Notes: a model not told the origin generated them from the sequence alone. Positions 54,620 to 64,000 are shown, counted from the first letter of the stretch. The stretch is DNA of 64,000 nucleotides from Labia minor (GCA_963082975.1 OY720344.1:3893580-3957579); one strand, 5' to 3'. Made by a program: numbers and translations.

Positions 54620-54942
54620 CGAGGGTCGGTTGAAAAGTTTCCGGTCTGACCAAGAAATTTAAATTTTTTTTTTTTTTTTGCTTTATTTTTCAACATAATC
54701 TCCATCAACGCTGATACATTTCGCATAGTGGTGTTCTAATTTAGTTAATTAATTTAATTAATTAATTAATAAAATTAAGGTCTCATCAACAGTTATGAAT
54801 CGGCGAAAAAAATTCATTTGGATTACGACAAATTATCGTTAGAAATGTTTTTTCGAAGCAGTTTTTGGTCTAACGTTAGCAAACGCAGCACCCACGTTGC
54901 ACACAGCTATCCATGTTCAAATAGTTGTGCAAAATATTTCGC
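54620..54942 (-). mobile_element. Internally deleted mariner, copy 2, right end lost
   Basis: Same derivative as 43434-43853: end CGAGGGTCGGTTGAAAAGTT preceded by TA, the same C-terminal block, the same TTAATT linker and the ITVDET-region block. It breaks off at TTTCGCG, where T3 begins. The shared internal deletion shows that the family amplified in this shortened form. Confidence 0.8.
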
Positions 54943-54943
54943 G

Positions 54944-55381
54944 TCTCCTATGTGTAATGGAAAAGGGTGGACTTTGAATCGGCGTGAACTGACCTGGACA
55001 TCTGGATTATAGAAAAATTGAAAAAGATTAAATTTATCATTAACATAAAGTAAACAGGTATATTTTATTTGATATTTAAATATAAATTTTTAAAACCTTT
55101 AGAGATTTAGATTTTAAAATTTTAAATTAGATAATTATATTACATACAATAATTTTTTGATATTTTAAATAAAAAAAATATAGACAGATGATTTATAAAA
55201 ATTACAAAAAAAAAAAAACAAACCAATATTGGAAAACAATAATTTTTGTTAATAATGTAGCCGGTCCTTTCGTAGGAGATAGTCAGTGGACGACCGAGTC
55301 GAGTGTAGTGGCGGCCCTTTTTCTCTTCCAGAAAAGTCCGTCTTTTCTCGACACTAACCCCTGAACGAATGTATTTTTACA
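54944..55381 (+). mobile_element. T-family repeat, copy T3, left end lost
   Basis: Begins at TCTCCTATGTGTAATGGAAA, about 80 bases into the family, directly after mariner sequence. It runs through CTCTTCCAGAAAAGTCCGTC to TATTTTTACA. Confidence 0.6.
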
Positions 55382-55429
55382 GATAAAAATTGCATGATAA
55401 TCCCTAATATAAGGTAGGTACACTAAGTG

Positions 55430-55636
55430 ATACTTAGAGCAATATTGAAAAATCGAGTTTCAGAACCTGATTGCAAAATCTGACCTTTTTTTTAGAACCA
55501 TATTGAAAAAAATTGAAAAAAGAGGAAATATTTATAAAGCCTGTTCGCAAAATCATCTTACCTTTTTTTAGAGTTGAAAATGATTTCTCCCCCCAAAAAT
55601 AACTTATTGCCCCCCAAAATCGTTTAGTCAAATAAT
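55430..55636 (-). mobile_element. Fragments of hAT MITE U
   Basis: AGAACCATATTGAAAAAAAT (55494) and AAATCATCTTACCTTTTTTT (55551) match the inverse of 15724-15786. The order is partly duplicated, and a CCCCCCAAAA block follows. Joined to R7. Confidence 0.5.
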
Positions 55637-55888
55637 CGGTTGAGCTACATTTCTCAAAATTTGATAGAAAACTACGAATTTTAAATAATGCCCATGTAAC
55701 AAATTTTATGATTCTAGCTCCAACCGTTTTTGCGTAATCTTGTCTACATACATACACACATACATACCACACACACAGACATTTTTCTCGACCTTAGTGA
55801 AAATGATTCAGGAACCTTCAAAACGTATAAAAACATCAAAATCTCAACATCGAAAATTTTCGCAATACTATCTCTGGCGATAGAGTAA
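55637..55888 (+). mobile_element. R-family repeat, copy R7, right half
   Basis: Begins at GGTTGAGCTACATTTCTC and ends CTATCTCTGGCGATAGAGT (hairpin damaged). Contains the (CATA)n(CA)n tract. Confidence 0.7.
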
Positions 55889-56057
55889 AAATATTATTAT
55901 TAATTAATAGTAAGTAATGTAATTTTTTTTTTAATCAAACAAGTACAATATTGATTGTTGTCAATTTCTTTTCCGTTCAAGTCGCTCGAGTTTTCTCCTA
56001 TTTTTTTTTTCTTTTTTTTTTTCTTTTTTCTTATTCTCTTTTACTCTTTCTCTTTCT

Positions 56058-56088
<31 letters not shown>

Positions 56089-56243
56089 CTTTCTTTTGTC
56101 AAGAAGAACAACTAGTGCAGTTTTTGCCCTGGAGGGCGAACGTGTCTACACGTCTGAACGTCTACATGTCTGCTGCTCAGCCCCACTTCAAGTCTTCTAA
56201 TCGAGTTAGGCAATTCTTTCTGGGGCGCTTGCAACGTGCCTTC

Positions 56244-56280
<37 letters not shown>

Positions 56281-56340
56281 TCTTTCTCTCTTTCTCTCTT
56301 GAACAAATGGGCTCTTTTCATACTCATCATCACTAACCAG
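55889..56340. other. CT-rich island
   Basis: T/CT tracts lie at 56000-56098 and (CT)n at 56236-56300. The unique part at 56105-56235 (GGAGGGCGAACGTGTCTACA, GTTAGGCAATTCTTTCTGGG) has opposing frames without motifs. Candidate regulatory island. Confidence 0.4.
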
Positions 56341-57049
56341 TAACTTCCATCTTAACTTACTCTTAACGTAGATTAACTGTCAACATTCCATCTTAATTTC
56401 CTATTATATATATATACTATAAATATCAATATTTGTGGTAAATAAATAAATAAATAAATAAAATTATAATCTAATTTTGATTATGAATAACTACAAATAA
56501 TAATAAAATAAATTTAAAAGATAAATATAAAGAAAAATTATTAAAATTTAAAATTTAACTCAAAAATTTTTAATATATCCTGAAATACATCCATTCAATT
56601 TTATCCCTTTTATAATTTTCTCAAATTACAGTGTTAATCTCGGGATACGACTTTAATTTTTTCAGGAAAGCAGCTCATAAAACGAAACAAGTTTTCCTTT
56701 AAGAAGTCAATTGTGACGAATCCCAAAATATTACTTCGAAAACAAATTCTATTCATAATTATGTTAATTATTGTATATATACATTTGTATACTTTGGAGA
56801 TATTTTAACCTGATAAGGATTTTTTTTAAATTTACACAATATATAATTTTTATAAAGAAAAATCGAGCTATATTAGTTTTGTTTTTTGGTCTTCTCAAAA
56901 ATGACTTCTATAATTTTTTCTCATTAAAAATAGTAATATTAGAGATCAAATAACGCCAGTAGCGACATCAGTGCCTTAAAATTTATATATGAATCTAAAA
57001 TGTATAAATATATGGTATACATTATTATCTTTCTGTCTTTTTGGTCTTG
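56341..57049. other. AT-rich spacer
   Basis: (AAAT)n lies at 56441-56461. Nothing else was seen. Confidence 0.4.
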
Positions 57050-57225
57050 AAAATTTTTTAACATTGCAAATCTCACGCGCCAACACGTGACGTGGTGCCA
57101 TCAACAAAGAGCCAAACATGCGCTGGTTTAATAAATATTATTTATTAATTTTAATTTATGATTGATAATTAATTAAATTTAATTTAAATAAAATAAATTA
57201 TGTTATTTAATCCAATACAAAATGC
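57050..57225 (-). mobile_element. R-family repeat, copy R8, left part only
   Basis: Minus strand runs from the AT-rich block through CCAGCGCATGTTTGGCTCTT to CGCGTGAGATTTGCAATGTT. Both terminal hairpins are missing; the outer edge is fused to U sequence. Confidence 0.7.
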
Positions 57226-57262
57226 GTGGGGGGTGGCGCGCCCCACAGGTTGGAAAACGCTG
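57226..57262 (-). mobile_element. hAT MITE U terminus fused to R8
   Basis: GGGTGGCGCGCCCCACAGGT then TGGAAAACGCTG is the inverse of the U left end at 15610. Confidence 0.7.
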
Positions 57263-57530
57263 GGTTAAGCATTTGGGAGCAATAGAAGATATTGAGAAAA
57301 GTTTTGCTCAAAACAAAAAAAAAAAAAAAATTGATATTCTTAAGAAATAATGAAAATATTTATAATCTTGCTTTTTGTCCACGAGTGTATTACCTAAAAT
57401 ATTTTCTATTAATTAAATTTCATGTGTGAACCTACATAAGATAAATTGATTGCAGTGCCTTTTCGATTTAAATATATAAGTAGACTATAGAAACATACCT
57501 ATATACCTTCATTATAAAGTTTTTAAAGTT
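57263..57530. other. AT-rich spacer
   Basis: An A-run lies at 57317-57331. Nothing else was seen. Confidence 0.4.
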
Positions 57531-57880
57531 TTTAAAGCTTTATGTTTTGTTTATTTATATTATTTTCTAATTTTTATTCAATAATTAATTATTATAAAAA
57601 ATAAATATTTATTACTTTATTTATTTATTTTATTATTATCTATCTATGCGTTAATATTATATTTCTAATATCTCGTAGGTATTGAGCTTGAATCATTTTG
57701 TTTATTATATTATTTACTAATTTTTATTCAATAATTAATTAATATAGGAAATAAATATTTATTACTTTATTTATTTATATTATTATTATTAAAAAATAAA
57801 TAAAGTAATTAATATTTATTTCCTATAATAATTATAATAATTAATTATTGAATAAAATTTAAAATTTATTGAATAAAATT
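57531..57880. repeat. AT-only direct and inverted repeats
   Basis: TTTTTATTCAATAATTAATT...AATAAATATTTATTACTTTA occurs at 57570 and 57721, and inverted at about 57796-57870. The last two form a large palindrome centred near 57788. Confidence 0.7.
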
Positions 57881-58196
57881 TAATTTAAAAAATTCCATTA
57901 TAAATAAAAACAACCACCAAAGCTTTAATAATTTAATAATAATATATTAAATCAAATATAATGATGTATAATAAATAATATATAATATTTTAATTAATTT
58001 TTTTTTCTTCAAATTAATGAATATTTTAGTTGTTTACGATTTTTTTTTTTATTTATTTATTTTACATAAATTGATTACACTTGAGAGTCAAATGGTGTAG
58101 CAAAGGTTCATGAAAATTAAAAGAGTCGTCCCCTTTGAGGCGACAAACAAGTAGGTAGGACTTGTAGTAATTATTTTGCTGTCGAGTGAAATATAA
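57881..58196. other. AT-rich spacer leading to an island
   Basis: 58100-58196 is less AT-rich (GTCGTCCCCTTTGAGGCGAC) and lies just upstream of the candidate ORF. Confidence 0.35.
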
Positions 58197-58433
58197 ATGG
58201 CGTCTCGAAAGAAGAAACGAGGGCGGCCATCTTGTGAATCATCTACGTCTCTCTTTGTTGTTGTACTCTTTGACGTGTGGTTGGCTCACATAGGCAAAGG
58301 AATAAAACATGACCGGCGTCAACAAAAGAACTTTTACGCTCAACAAACCCTAATGCAATTAGCAAAGAAGAGAGTTTTCTCCTCTCTTTCTCTCACTTTA
58401 TCTCTTTGTGAGTATTTATTTATACATAATTGA
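58197..58433 (+). CDS. Candidate small protein or first exon with AT-hook-like N-terminus
   Basis: A 78-codon frame in a unique, non-transposon island. The start context AAATGGC is good for an arthropod. The peptide opens MASRKKKRGRPSCESS, in which KKRGRP is the core of an AT-hook and also a nuclear-localisation type basic cluster. The rest (LFVVVLFDVWLAHIGKGI, then FSSLSLTLSL) looks less protein-like and the last part is a CT tract. A splice donor might end the true exon earlier. The ATG region also overlaps YY1-like sites (AAATGGCG and GGCCATCTTG), so the sequence could instead be a promoter. No homolog recognised. Confidence 0.22.
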   Translation: MASRKKKRGRPSCESSTSLFVVVLFDVWLAHIGKGIKHDRRQQKNFYAQQTLMQLAKKRVFSSLSLTLSLCEYLFIHN

Positions 58434-58454
58434 TGGAGGAAGGCATGGGTCTTG

Positions 58455-58464
58455 GTCACGTGAC
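58455..58464. promoter_or_regulatory. GTCACGTGAC E-box
   Basis: Perfect palindrome with CACGTG core, identical to the decamer at 47567. It lies just downstream of the candidate ORF in a unique island. Confidence 0.35.
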
Positions 58465-58533
58465 AAATTCCAAGAATTCAATCCAAGAATAACATCCATT
58501 AAAATCATTACTTATTTCATTAAAATAAATATT

Positions 58534-58896
58534 ATTACCGACCGACGATAGGAAGGGAGGTATTGTATTCACACCAAATTTCACATGAGGAGATTTTTTT
58601 ATATATCATCACGAATCATGCACTTTGTATTGGTTTTATCCTCGAGAAAAATCATCTTCATTAGTTTTTTCTTAATTTAAAATTATATGACGTCACCCAA
58701 CCCTTCATGGCGCCACAGCCAGCTCCTCCTTATATATTATAAATAAAATAAAATTAAGAATATTTATGTTATATCCTATCTGTCTTTTATTGCATTGATA
58801 GATACATTTAAATTATTTGAAATTGTTTCTGTAGCTGGAAATTAATTTATTTCAAACCGTCGGTCGGTTATGCGCCTGGTCACAGGTCAACTTATT
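58534..58896 (+). mobile_element. S-family repeat, copy S4, one module
   Basis: Both ends are present (ATTACCGACCGACGATAGGA; GTCGGTCGGTTATGCG, then CACAGGTCAACTTATT) but only one left-end module. The segment between modules is missing, as expected from recombination between the two modules of the full form. Confidence 0.75.
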
Positions 58897-59262
58897 CATT
58901 ACATATTGAAAAATTACATTCAAGATCATAATATTGATTAAACATTACTATACTCATATATGTATTAGAGATATTATTCTTACACTTTTTTATACATAAT
59001 ATTATATGTAAATTAGAATTTTATATTTTGAATAATAAAAAAAAAAATAACTCGAGACACTAACAAAAAAAATCAAGTTCATAATTTAAATCAATTAATC
59101 ACGATTTTATTAAAAATTAAATAAAAAATAATAATTTGAAAAGTTTTTTACTCATTTTTTTAGCAGTTAAATGCAGATTTATTAAACGGATATTAACTGC
59201 TTCTGCTTTGGCCAATCAATTATCCTAAAATTAAAATGATTTTGGCACATTGCACTTAATCT
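58897..59262. other. AT-rich spacer
   Basis: Nothing recognisable was seen. Confidence 0.4.
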
Positions 59263-59526
59263 CAATTTACACGGGCTTAGTACTTGTCATTAGTTCATGG
59301 GTGGACAAATACTTTTAAGCCCGGGCCATAATGAAATTTTCAAAATGTCTTCCGAGCCGAAGAATCATATTTCGAAAACTTATCTTTTTTTTAAAGAGAC
59401 ATATTGGACGAAAAATCAAAATAAGAGCCAACTTTTTCAACGGGCCGGCGGGAGATCAAAAAGCCCGCGCTTAAAAATATTTGCCCACTCCTGAACTAAT
59501 GAAAAGTACTAAGCCCGTGTAAATTG
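59263..59526. mobile_element. TIR element with about 64-bp arms
   Basis: CAATTTACACGGGCTTAGTA on the left pairs with its inverse at the right end (59507-59526). The pairing continues through CATTAGTTCA and the hAT-like GTGG(A/G)CAAATA(C/T)TTTTAAGC, with about six mismatches over 64 bases. The 136-bp centre is not coding. No direct duplication of the flanks was seen. Confidence 0.7.
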
Positions 59527-59883
59527 GGCTTTATTCAAGGAATCCGTATTGTCTGAAATAGACTTTCTAGAGTTTAGAGAATCTTACTTTGTGTATCATG
59601 CTGCACTGAATTTTGCAACATGACAAAGCCGTGCATTTATGTCTCTATAAAGCGAGGAGCACCAAATAATATGTAATAATAGTTTTTAATTCTGTTACAT
59701 GTTTGACAGACTTAGAGAGAGAGAGAGAGTAGAGAGTAAAAGAGAGTTGCGTCTTTGGTTTACTTTCGTTCTGTTTGTTTGCAATTAATTTTCTCTCGAC
59801 TCTCGTCCCTCTATCGATCTTCTTTGTCGATTATTTAATTGATTTTTTATTTTTAAGTTTATCTTTTTTTTTTTGTTATTAAT
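59527..59883. other. Spacer with a GA tract
   Basis: 59530-59660 is of mixed composition. (GA)n lies at 59714-59729. 59740-59830 is CT-rich. No gene was seen. Confidence 0.35.
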
Positions 59884-60125
59884 TTTTTACCGATCGACGA
59901 TAGGAAGGGAAGGTGTATTGTTTTCACACCAAATTTCACATGTGGAGATTTTTTACGTGTCTCCACGAATCATGTATTTTGTTAACAGAAAAAAGTATTT
60001 TTAGCATCATGTCTGTCCGTCTGTCCGTCACTGTCCGTTAGATATGTTCAGAACGTCTCAACGGATTTTGATAAAATTTGGTATATTTACTTAATGCATC
60101 AGTATGATGAATGGATCAACTTTTG
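59884..60125 (+). mobile_element. S-family repeat, copy S5, left part
   Basis: First module, (GTCC/GTCT)n tract and TTTTGATAAAATTTGGTATA to ATGGATCAACTTTT, where it breaks. The next 90 bases (GTATCCAGGAGCTCTGTCAA) belong to neither S nor SINE. Confidence 0.75.
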
Positions 60126-60213
60126 AAATCTTTTGTATCCAGGAGCTCTGTCAAAGTTGGATTTTTGAATTTTGACTTTAGGTTATTGCCAGCTCCTGAG
60201 GAGGTTTTAACAA

Positions 60214-60366
60214 AAAACATTTGGGAAAAGCTACTTGATAGCGCCTCCGATCAAGAAAATCAAGGTAAAGGTGGAGAGGACCCGTTCTACTGATCATAGG
60301 ACACCTCATTGATATAACCGGCTTGATAGGCGTTGTCCTCGCATAGGACGTAGAAAAGTCAGAGGT
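60214..60366 (+). mobile_element. tRNA-derived SINE, copy D, 3' half
   Basis: Starts at ACATTTGGGAAAAGCTACTT and runs to AAAAGTCAGAGG plus a T-run. The tRNA-like head is missing; it is a typical 5' truncation. Confidence 0.8.
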
Positions 60367-61186
60367 TTTTTTTTATGAGTCATGTAATACTTACATAGGT
60401 ATATAATAATATAATACAATTTATGATAAAATGAAAAAAAATATATCTTTATTATAATCAATGTTCTAAAATGATGATTAGTATTTGGATGTTTGGTTGT
60501 TAATTGATGACTCTGGTGTGCAAGTGTTTTTTTTTTTTGGACAATAGATTGAATATGAGATTTTGGTCCATGCTGTGATATAGTCGAAGGAAAGAGAAAA
60601 TTGGAAACTCTATTTCATAGATATCAAAAGGCGAGTAGGGTGAGGTGAGGGGGATGACAAAGGGTTTGGGATAGCGAGGGTTCCACTCGTTCCCTGAAAG
60701 GATAGACTCACTACATGTGTACTTTTGGTAAAAGGACTCCTCTAATTATCGTCCGGGTGAGTGAGGCCGGCCATAAGGCATTACATCCACATCATTCCCC
60801 CCACCCCCCTTGACTGCGCCTCGCCCCGGGGGGTTGCAAATGCACTCCCGATTGACAAGTGCATCGGACCCTGACAGATGGGCCACCTTCGCACCCATTC
60901 ATACAATTTGTCACTGGATTTCTTTTATCATCCCCCACCCCCACCCCCACCTCTTCACGCCACCCCCTTATTTACCCCTCCCCATCTCCTCCTCTATCAT
61001 TCACCACAAATCAAGTTGTTCTTCATCAAAAAAGAATATATAGAATATACATAGTATAATAAATCATCTCTCTTTATTTATATTTATTCAACACAATTAC
61101 CATTAAATTTCCTAATCTTAAGCATAATTTATTATTTATTTGTTTAGACTAGTGCTATTTATATATTTATAATTTAATTTCAATTA
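60367..61186. other. Spacer with a non-repeat island
   Basis: 60480-61050 is richer and unique (GGGATAGCGAGGGTTCCACT, GGTGAGTGAGGCCGGCCATA, CGCCTCGCCCCGGGGGGTTG). A G-rich/C-rich stretch (CCCCACCCCCACCCCCACC) lies at 60932-60950. Frames over it lack motifs. Candidate regulatory island. Confidence 0.4.
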
Positions 61187-61387
61187 CTCTGACTTTGTAC
61201 GTCCTACGCAAGGACAACGCATATCAACCCGGTTATATCAATGAGGTGTCCTATGATCCGTAGAACGGGTCCTCTCCACCTTTATCTTGATTTTCTTGAT
61301 CGGAGGCGCTATCAAGTAGCTTTTCCCCAATGTTGTTCGCGGAGGCAGGGTTGACTCCATCCCATAGACCCCAGCTAGGGAAATTCA
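61187..61387 (-). mobile_element. tRNA-derived SINE, copy E, head lost
   Basis: Minus-strand 3' part to GAATTTCCCTAGCTGGGGTC. The tRNA-like head is replaced by unrelated sequence after 61387. Confidence 0.8.
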
Positions 61388-61534
61388 CCAGTTTTCAAGT
61401 GGCAGAAACTTATCAGTAGATTAGAAGAAACAACATTAATTCAATCTATTTTAATCACGACTCAAGGGAAATCGTGAAGAAACCCGGTCAAAATAATTTG
61501 AAGTACGAAAAAGAATTTATATGAAGTTAAAATT

Positions 61535-61886
61535 AATAAGTTAACCTGAGACCAGGTCCGAACCGACCGACGGTTTGAAGTAAATTAATTTCCAGCTACA
61601 GAAACAATTTCAAATAATTTTAATATATCTATTAATGTAATAAAAAACAGATAAGTATGGATATAACATAAATATTTTTAAATTTATTTTATTTATAATA
61701 TATAAGTAGTAGCTGGCTGTGACGTCATGAAGGGCTGGGTCATATAATTTAAAATTAAGAAAAACTAATGAAGATGATTTTTCCCGAGGATAAAACCGAT
61801 ACAAAATGCATGATTCGTGTAAAAATCTACACATGTGAAATTTGGTGTGAAAACAATACCTCCCTTACTATTGTTGGTCGGTAAAA
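61535..61886 (-). mobile_element. S-family repeat, copy S6, one module
   Basis: Both ends are present (AATAAGTTAACCTGAGACCA hairpin end; GGTCGGTAAAAATTG left end). It is the short, single-module form, like S4. Confidence 0.75.
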
Positions 61887-62620
61887 ATTGAATAATATTG
61901 GGTTTATTCACGGATGATATCATTATTTATGTAAACCGAGACATTTTTATCTCCCGGAGAATTTTTGCGGGGACACTGGGACAGAATACTCATAAGAATA
62001 AGCAAAATGATGGTATGGGATTTGTAAGTCAGCTAAAGAATAAGAATATTTGATCTATCAAAATTAAAAAAAATTTTAGGAGATCTAATTTTATTTATTT
62101 ATTTAAAATAAGTTGTACCACATGTTTATAATTAACAAAAATTATACATTAAGTTAATTTTTTAAATAAGCTTAACTATATTTTATTTCTTTCCAAATAT
62201 GATTTATCAGTACAATGATAAGAAAAAAATCTGATAATTTATTATTAATATTAAATTATTATTGAGTATAGATATATTCGATTACAATATATTTATATTC
62301 ATATGAAATAATTTCCATAATAAAAAAAATAAAATATTTTTATATTTGTTAAGTTAAAAAGAAATAATACTGAAAAAGAGTTATATTTTTACAATATATA
62401 ATAATATGACTTTTTTTGTGATGTTTGCATTTTAAATTTAAATTGAGAAATTATAATAATAATTAATTCTACCTATATAGAAAAATATTTAAAGTATATC
62501 AAAGTTTAAATTATGAAATTGTATATTTCAAAATGAAAATAAAAAGTTAAAGAAAATAATCGCGATATTCAATTATTTTTTTATTATTAATTAAATTAAA
62601 AAACAAAACAATTGAATATT
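61887..62620. other. AT-rich spacer
   Basis: 61905-62050 has a patch (CTCCCGGAGAATTTTTGCGG, GGACACTGGGACAG) resembling old repeat DNA. The rest is AT-rich. Confidence 0.35.
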
Positions 62621-63100
62621 TAATAGGGCCTCCTCCTTTCCCCATAAATTAGCCCTTCCAAGCCTCGCCTTCCGAAATTTAGAAAAACTAATAATAAAGA
62701 AAGTTTGCCTTAAAAAAAAGATTTAAAAAAATAAGGCGGTTGGTCTGTAGCCTCTTTAAATCAGCTGAGAGTGCCTTTGATTTTTTGGATTTGGAAATGA
62801 AATCGCGAAATTCGGGGCAACCTGAAATAAAACCTACCTAGTAAGGGAGTGCATAGCCTCCATCAATAGGCATGGAAGGCTCATGCTAATCGAAAAAGCC
62901 CTACGCTCCAAAGGTAACCAACAATTTGTTCCTGTTCAGGCTAATCCCATTTCGGAACTGTGCTGAATTACCTTCCCGAATGCCCGTTCATCCAATCCAC
63001 CTCAAATACACTCTCAGTAATACAAAAAGGCACAATTCAGACCTGACATGCAATTCAGGCAATCCATCCCTTCAATAATAGCATGGCATTTGTTTTATCC
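62621..63100. other. Unclassified stretch of mixed composition
   Basis: Not similar to any other repeat in the window. One frame is open over about 35 residues (RECIASINRHGRLMLIEKAL region, about 62848-62960) and then stops. It may be an old coding relic; I do not recognise it. Confidence 0.3.
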
Positions 63101-63452
63101 ACCCACATTTTATTTATTTATTAATTCTAATCGAATCTATGAATTAGTAGGATGAGAACATGCATGGATGTAGGAGGCAACCCCCTGAAAATTCCTAACA
63201 ACTATATATAAATATATATTCTAAAAATACCTTTGTCTCTTCTGCCTCCTTTATCAATGCTTCTTCTTGAAAGATGTACTCTGAAATTCGCTAATCTCGC
63301 TAAATTCTGTCATATAATTTAATATATTTCTCTAAAATCTCTTAATGAATATTATCAAAAGCAAAAAATCATTGTAATTTAATTCTACTTTCTATATTCT
63401 ATTAAACTTTACTTTAAATATTATATTTACATTTTCTATTTTAAAGTGCGCC
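63101..63452. other. AT-rich spacer
   Basis: It ends in TTTTCTATTTTAAAG (63432-63446), a plausible 3' splice site for the next entry. Confidence 0.3.
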
Positions 63453-63590
63453 ATGCTAAATAAAGAACGATTATTACTTACATTTGGAGAGCTGTATTTC
63501 AAACATTTCATCGTCATGAAGGATGGAGAAGATAATCAAGAATTCAAATCAACATTCAGTAGCAGGCACGAAGATGGAAACATGAAATAG
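63453..63590 (+). CDS. Candidate terminal exon or short ORF (45 codons)
   Basis: Frame MLNKERLLLTFGELYFKHFIV and onward to a stop at 63588. A polypyrimidine tract plus AAAG lies just upstream (63432-63446) and AATAAA follows the stop at 63622-63627, so this could be the last exon of a host gene entering from the left. Codon use is ordinary and it overlaps no repeat recognised here. No homolog recognised, and at this length chance is a serious alternative. Confidence 0.2.
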   Translation: MLNKERLLLTFGELYFKHFIVMKDGEDNQEFKSTFSSRHEDGNMK

Positions 63591-63705
63591 AAGAAGAAAA
63601 ATAACTTATTAGTTTAGAATCAATAAATAAATTTAAATTGAATTAAAAATAAAATTAATAATAAATACTGACCTCGGAGTTAAAAAGGGTTGATATTTCT
63701 CGCAG

Positions 63706-63765
63706 ATTAAACTCGAAGAACAGCTCGTAGACTTGAATGGATGTCCATCACTCTCGCCTCGATAA
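63706..63765 (+). CDS. Candidate short terminal coding exon
   Basis: Directly after ATATTTCTCGCAG (3' splice-like) a frame reads IKLEEQLVDLNGCPSLSPR and stops at 63763. It lies in a short, less AT-rich patch, and its LEEQL start looks like coiled-coil coding sequence. Very short, so only a suggestion. Confidence 0.15.
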   Translation: MKLEEQLVDLNGCPSLSPR

Positions 63766-64000
63766 AGAAAAAAATAATTAGGATTAGATATTTATATTAT
63801 ATACAGGAAATAAAAAAATAAGAAATAAATAAATAAATAAATAATATTAATAGGATTAAAAAAGTGTATAGATTTTTAAAAATATTATCTTATTTCTGTA
63901 ATATTAAAATACTAAAATTATTTTACATCCTATATAGAACCATGATTATAATAAGTTATAATACGCATTTAATAGACATATAATAAAAATATCTTAGGAA
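63766..64000. other. AT-rich end of window
   Basis: (AAAT)n lies at 63824-63843. Nothing else was seen. Confidence 0.5.

Overview
The window is strongly AT-rich eukaryotic DNA, almost certainly from an animal. It holds several animal transposon classes, poly-pyrimidine and GT/AG-like sequence and very many (TA)n, (TAA)n, (GA)n and (GT)n microsatellites, and it has no operons or ribosome binding sites. The mix of hAT, mariner, Jockey-like and RTE/BovB-like LINEs and Helitron-like repeats fits an arthropod. A very AT-rich, transposon-laden genome such as a parasitic copepod is one guess that the sequence alone cannot settle. I found no confirmed host protein-coding gene. Every well-supported coding region belongs to a mobile element.

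Layout. 1-3550: a Jockey-like non-LTR retrotransposon on the minus strand, with intact ORF1 and the endonuclease and start of the RT of an ORF2 that runs off the window; the two ORFs overlap as TAATG. 3722-3964: the first of seven copies of a tRNA-derived SINE. 4338-7664: a complete hAT transposon with an 8-bp target duplication and an intact 619-aa transposase in which the second catalytic Asp is Val. 7.9-31 kb: a patchwork of short repeats, mainly two Helitron/Helentron-like families (called R and S here), an LTR-like family (T), hAT MITEs (U, W, X), mariner remnants and tandem repeats. 31.2-36 kb: an R copy, a foldback element (E), a short Helitron with a canonical 3' end, and a mariner/E chimera. 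37.3-38.5 kb: a decayed LINE with a restriction-like-endonuclease type C-terminus lying between two (TAA)n tracts. 41.6-42.1 kb: a frameshifted, unrecognised transposon-like ORF. 46.2-47.1 kb: a foldback element with two identical 161-bp arms. 49.96-53.08 kb: a second complete hAT element, with the catalytic triad intact but a frameshift. 53.3-54.5 kb: a 5'-truncated RTE/BovB-like LINE. 54.6-64 kb: more R, S, T, SINE and mariner fragments, several of them fused to each other.

Between the repeats are short islands of richer base composition (near 9.4-10.1, 15.2, 23.0, 25.7-26.3, 30.7-31.1, 34.6, 36.6, 40.5-40.8, 47.5, 49.5, 56.1, 58.2, 60.6-61.0 and 63.5 kb). They often carry (GA)n tracts, CACGTG E-boxes or YY1-like GCCATCTT motifs. 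They are the best candidates for host regulatory DNA or small exons. Three short candidate coding segments (58197, 63453 and 63706) are listed with low confidence.

The most interesting signals are: the perfect 161-bp foldback arms and an older relative at 23.9 kb; the two hAT elements, each disabled in a different way; the S family, with a duplicated internal module whose recombination explains its short copies; the TAA-flanked RLE-type LINE; and a cassette (short tandem repeat followed by a motif close to ATGAAATTTGGTA) shared by otherwise unrelated repeat families.
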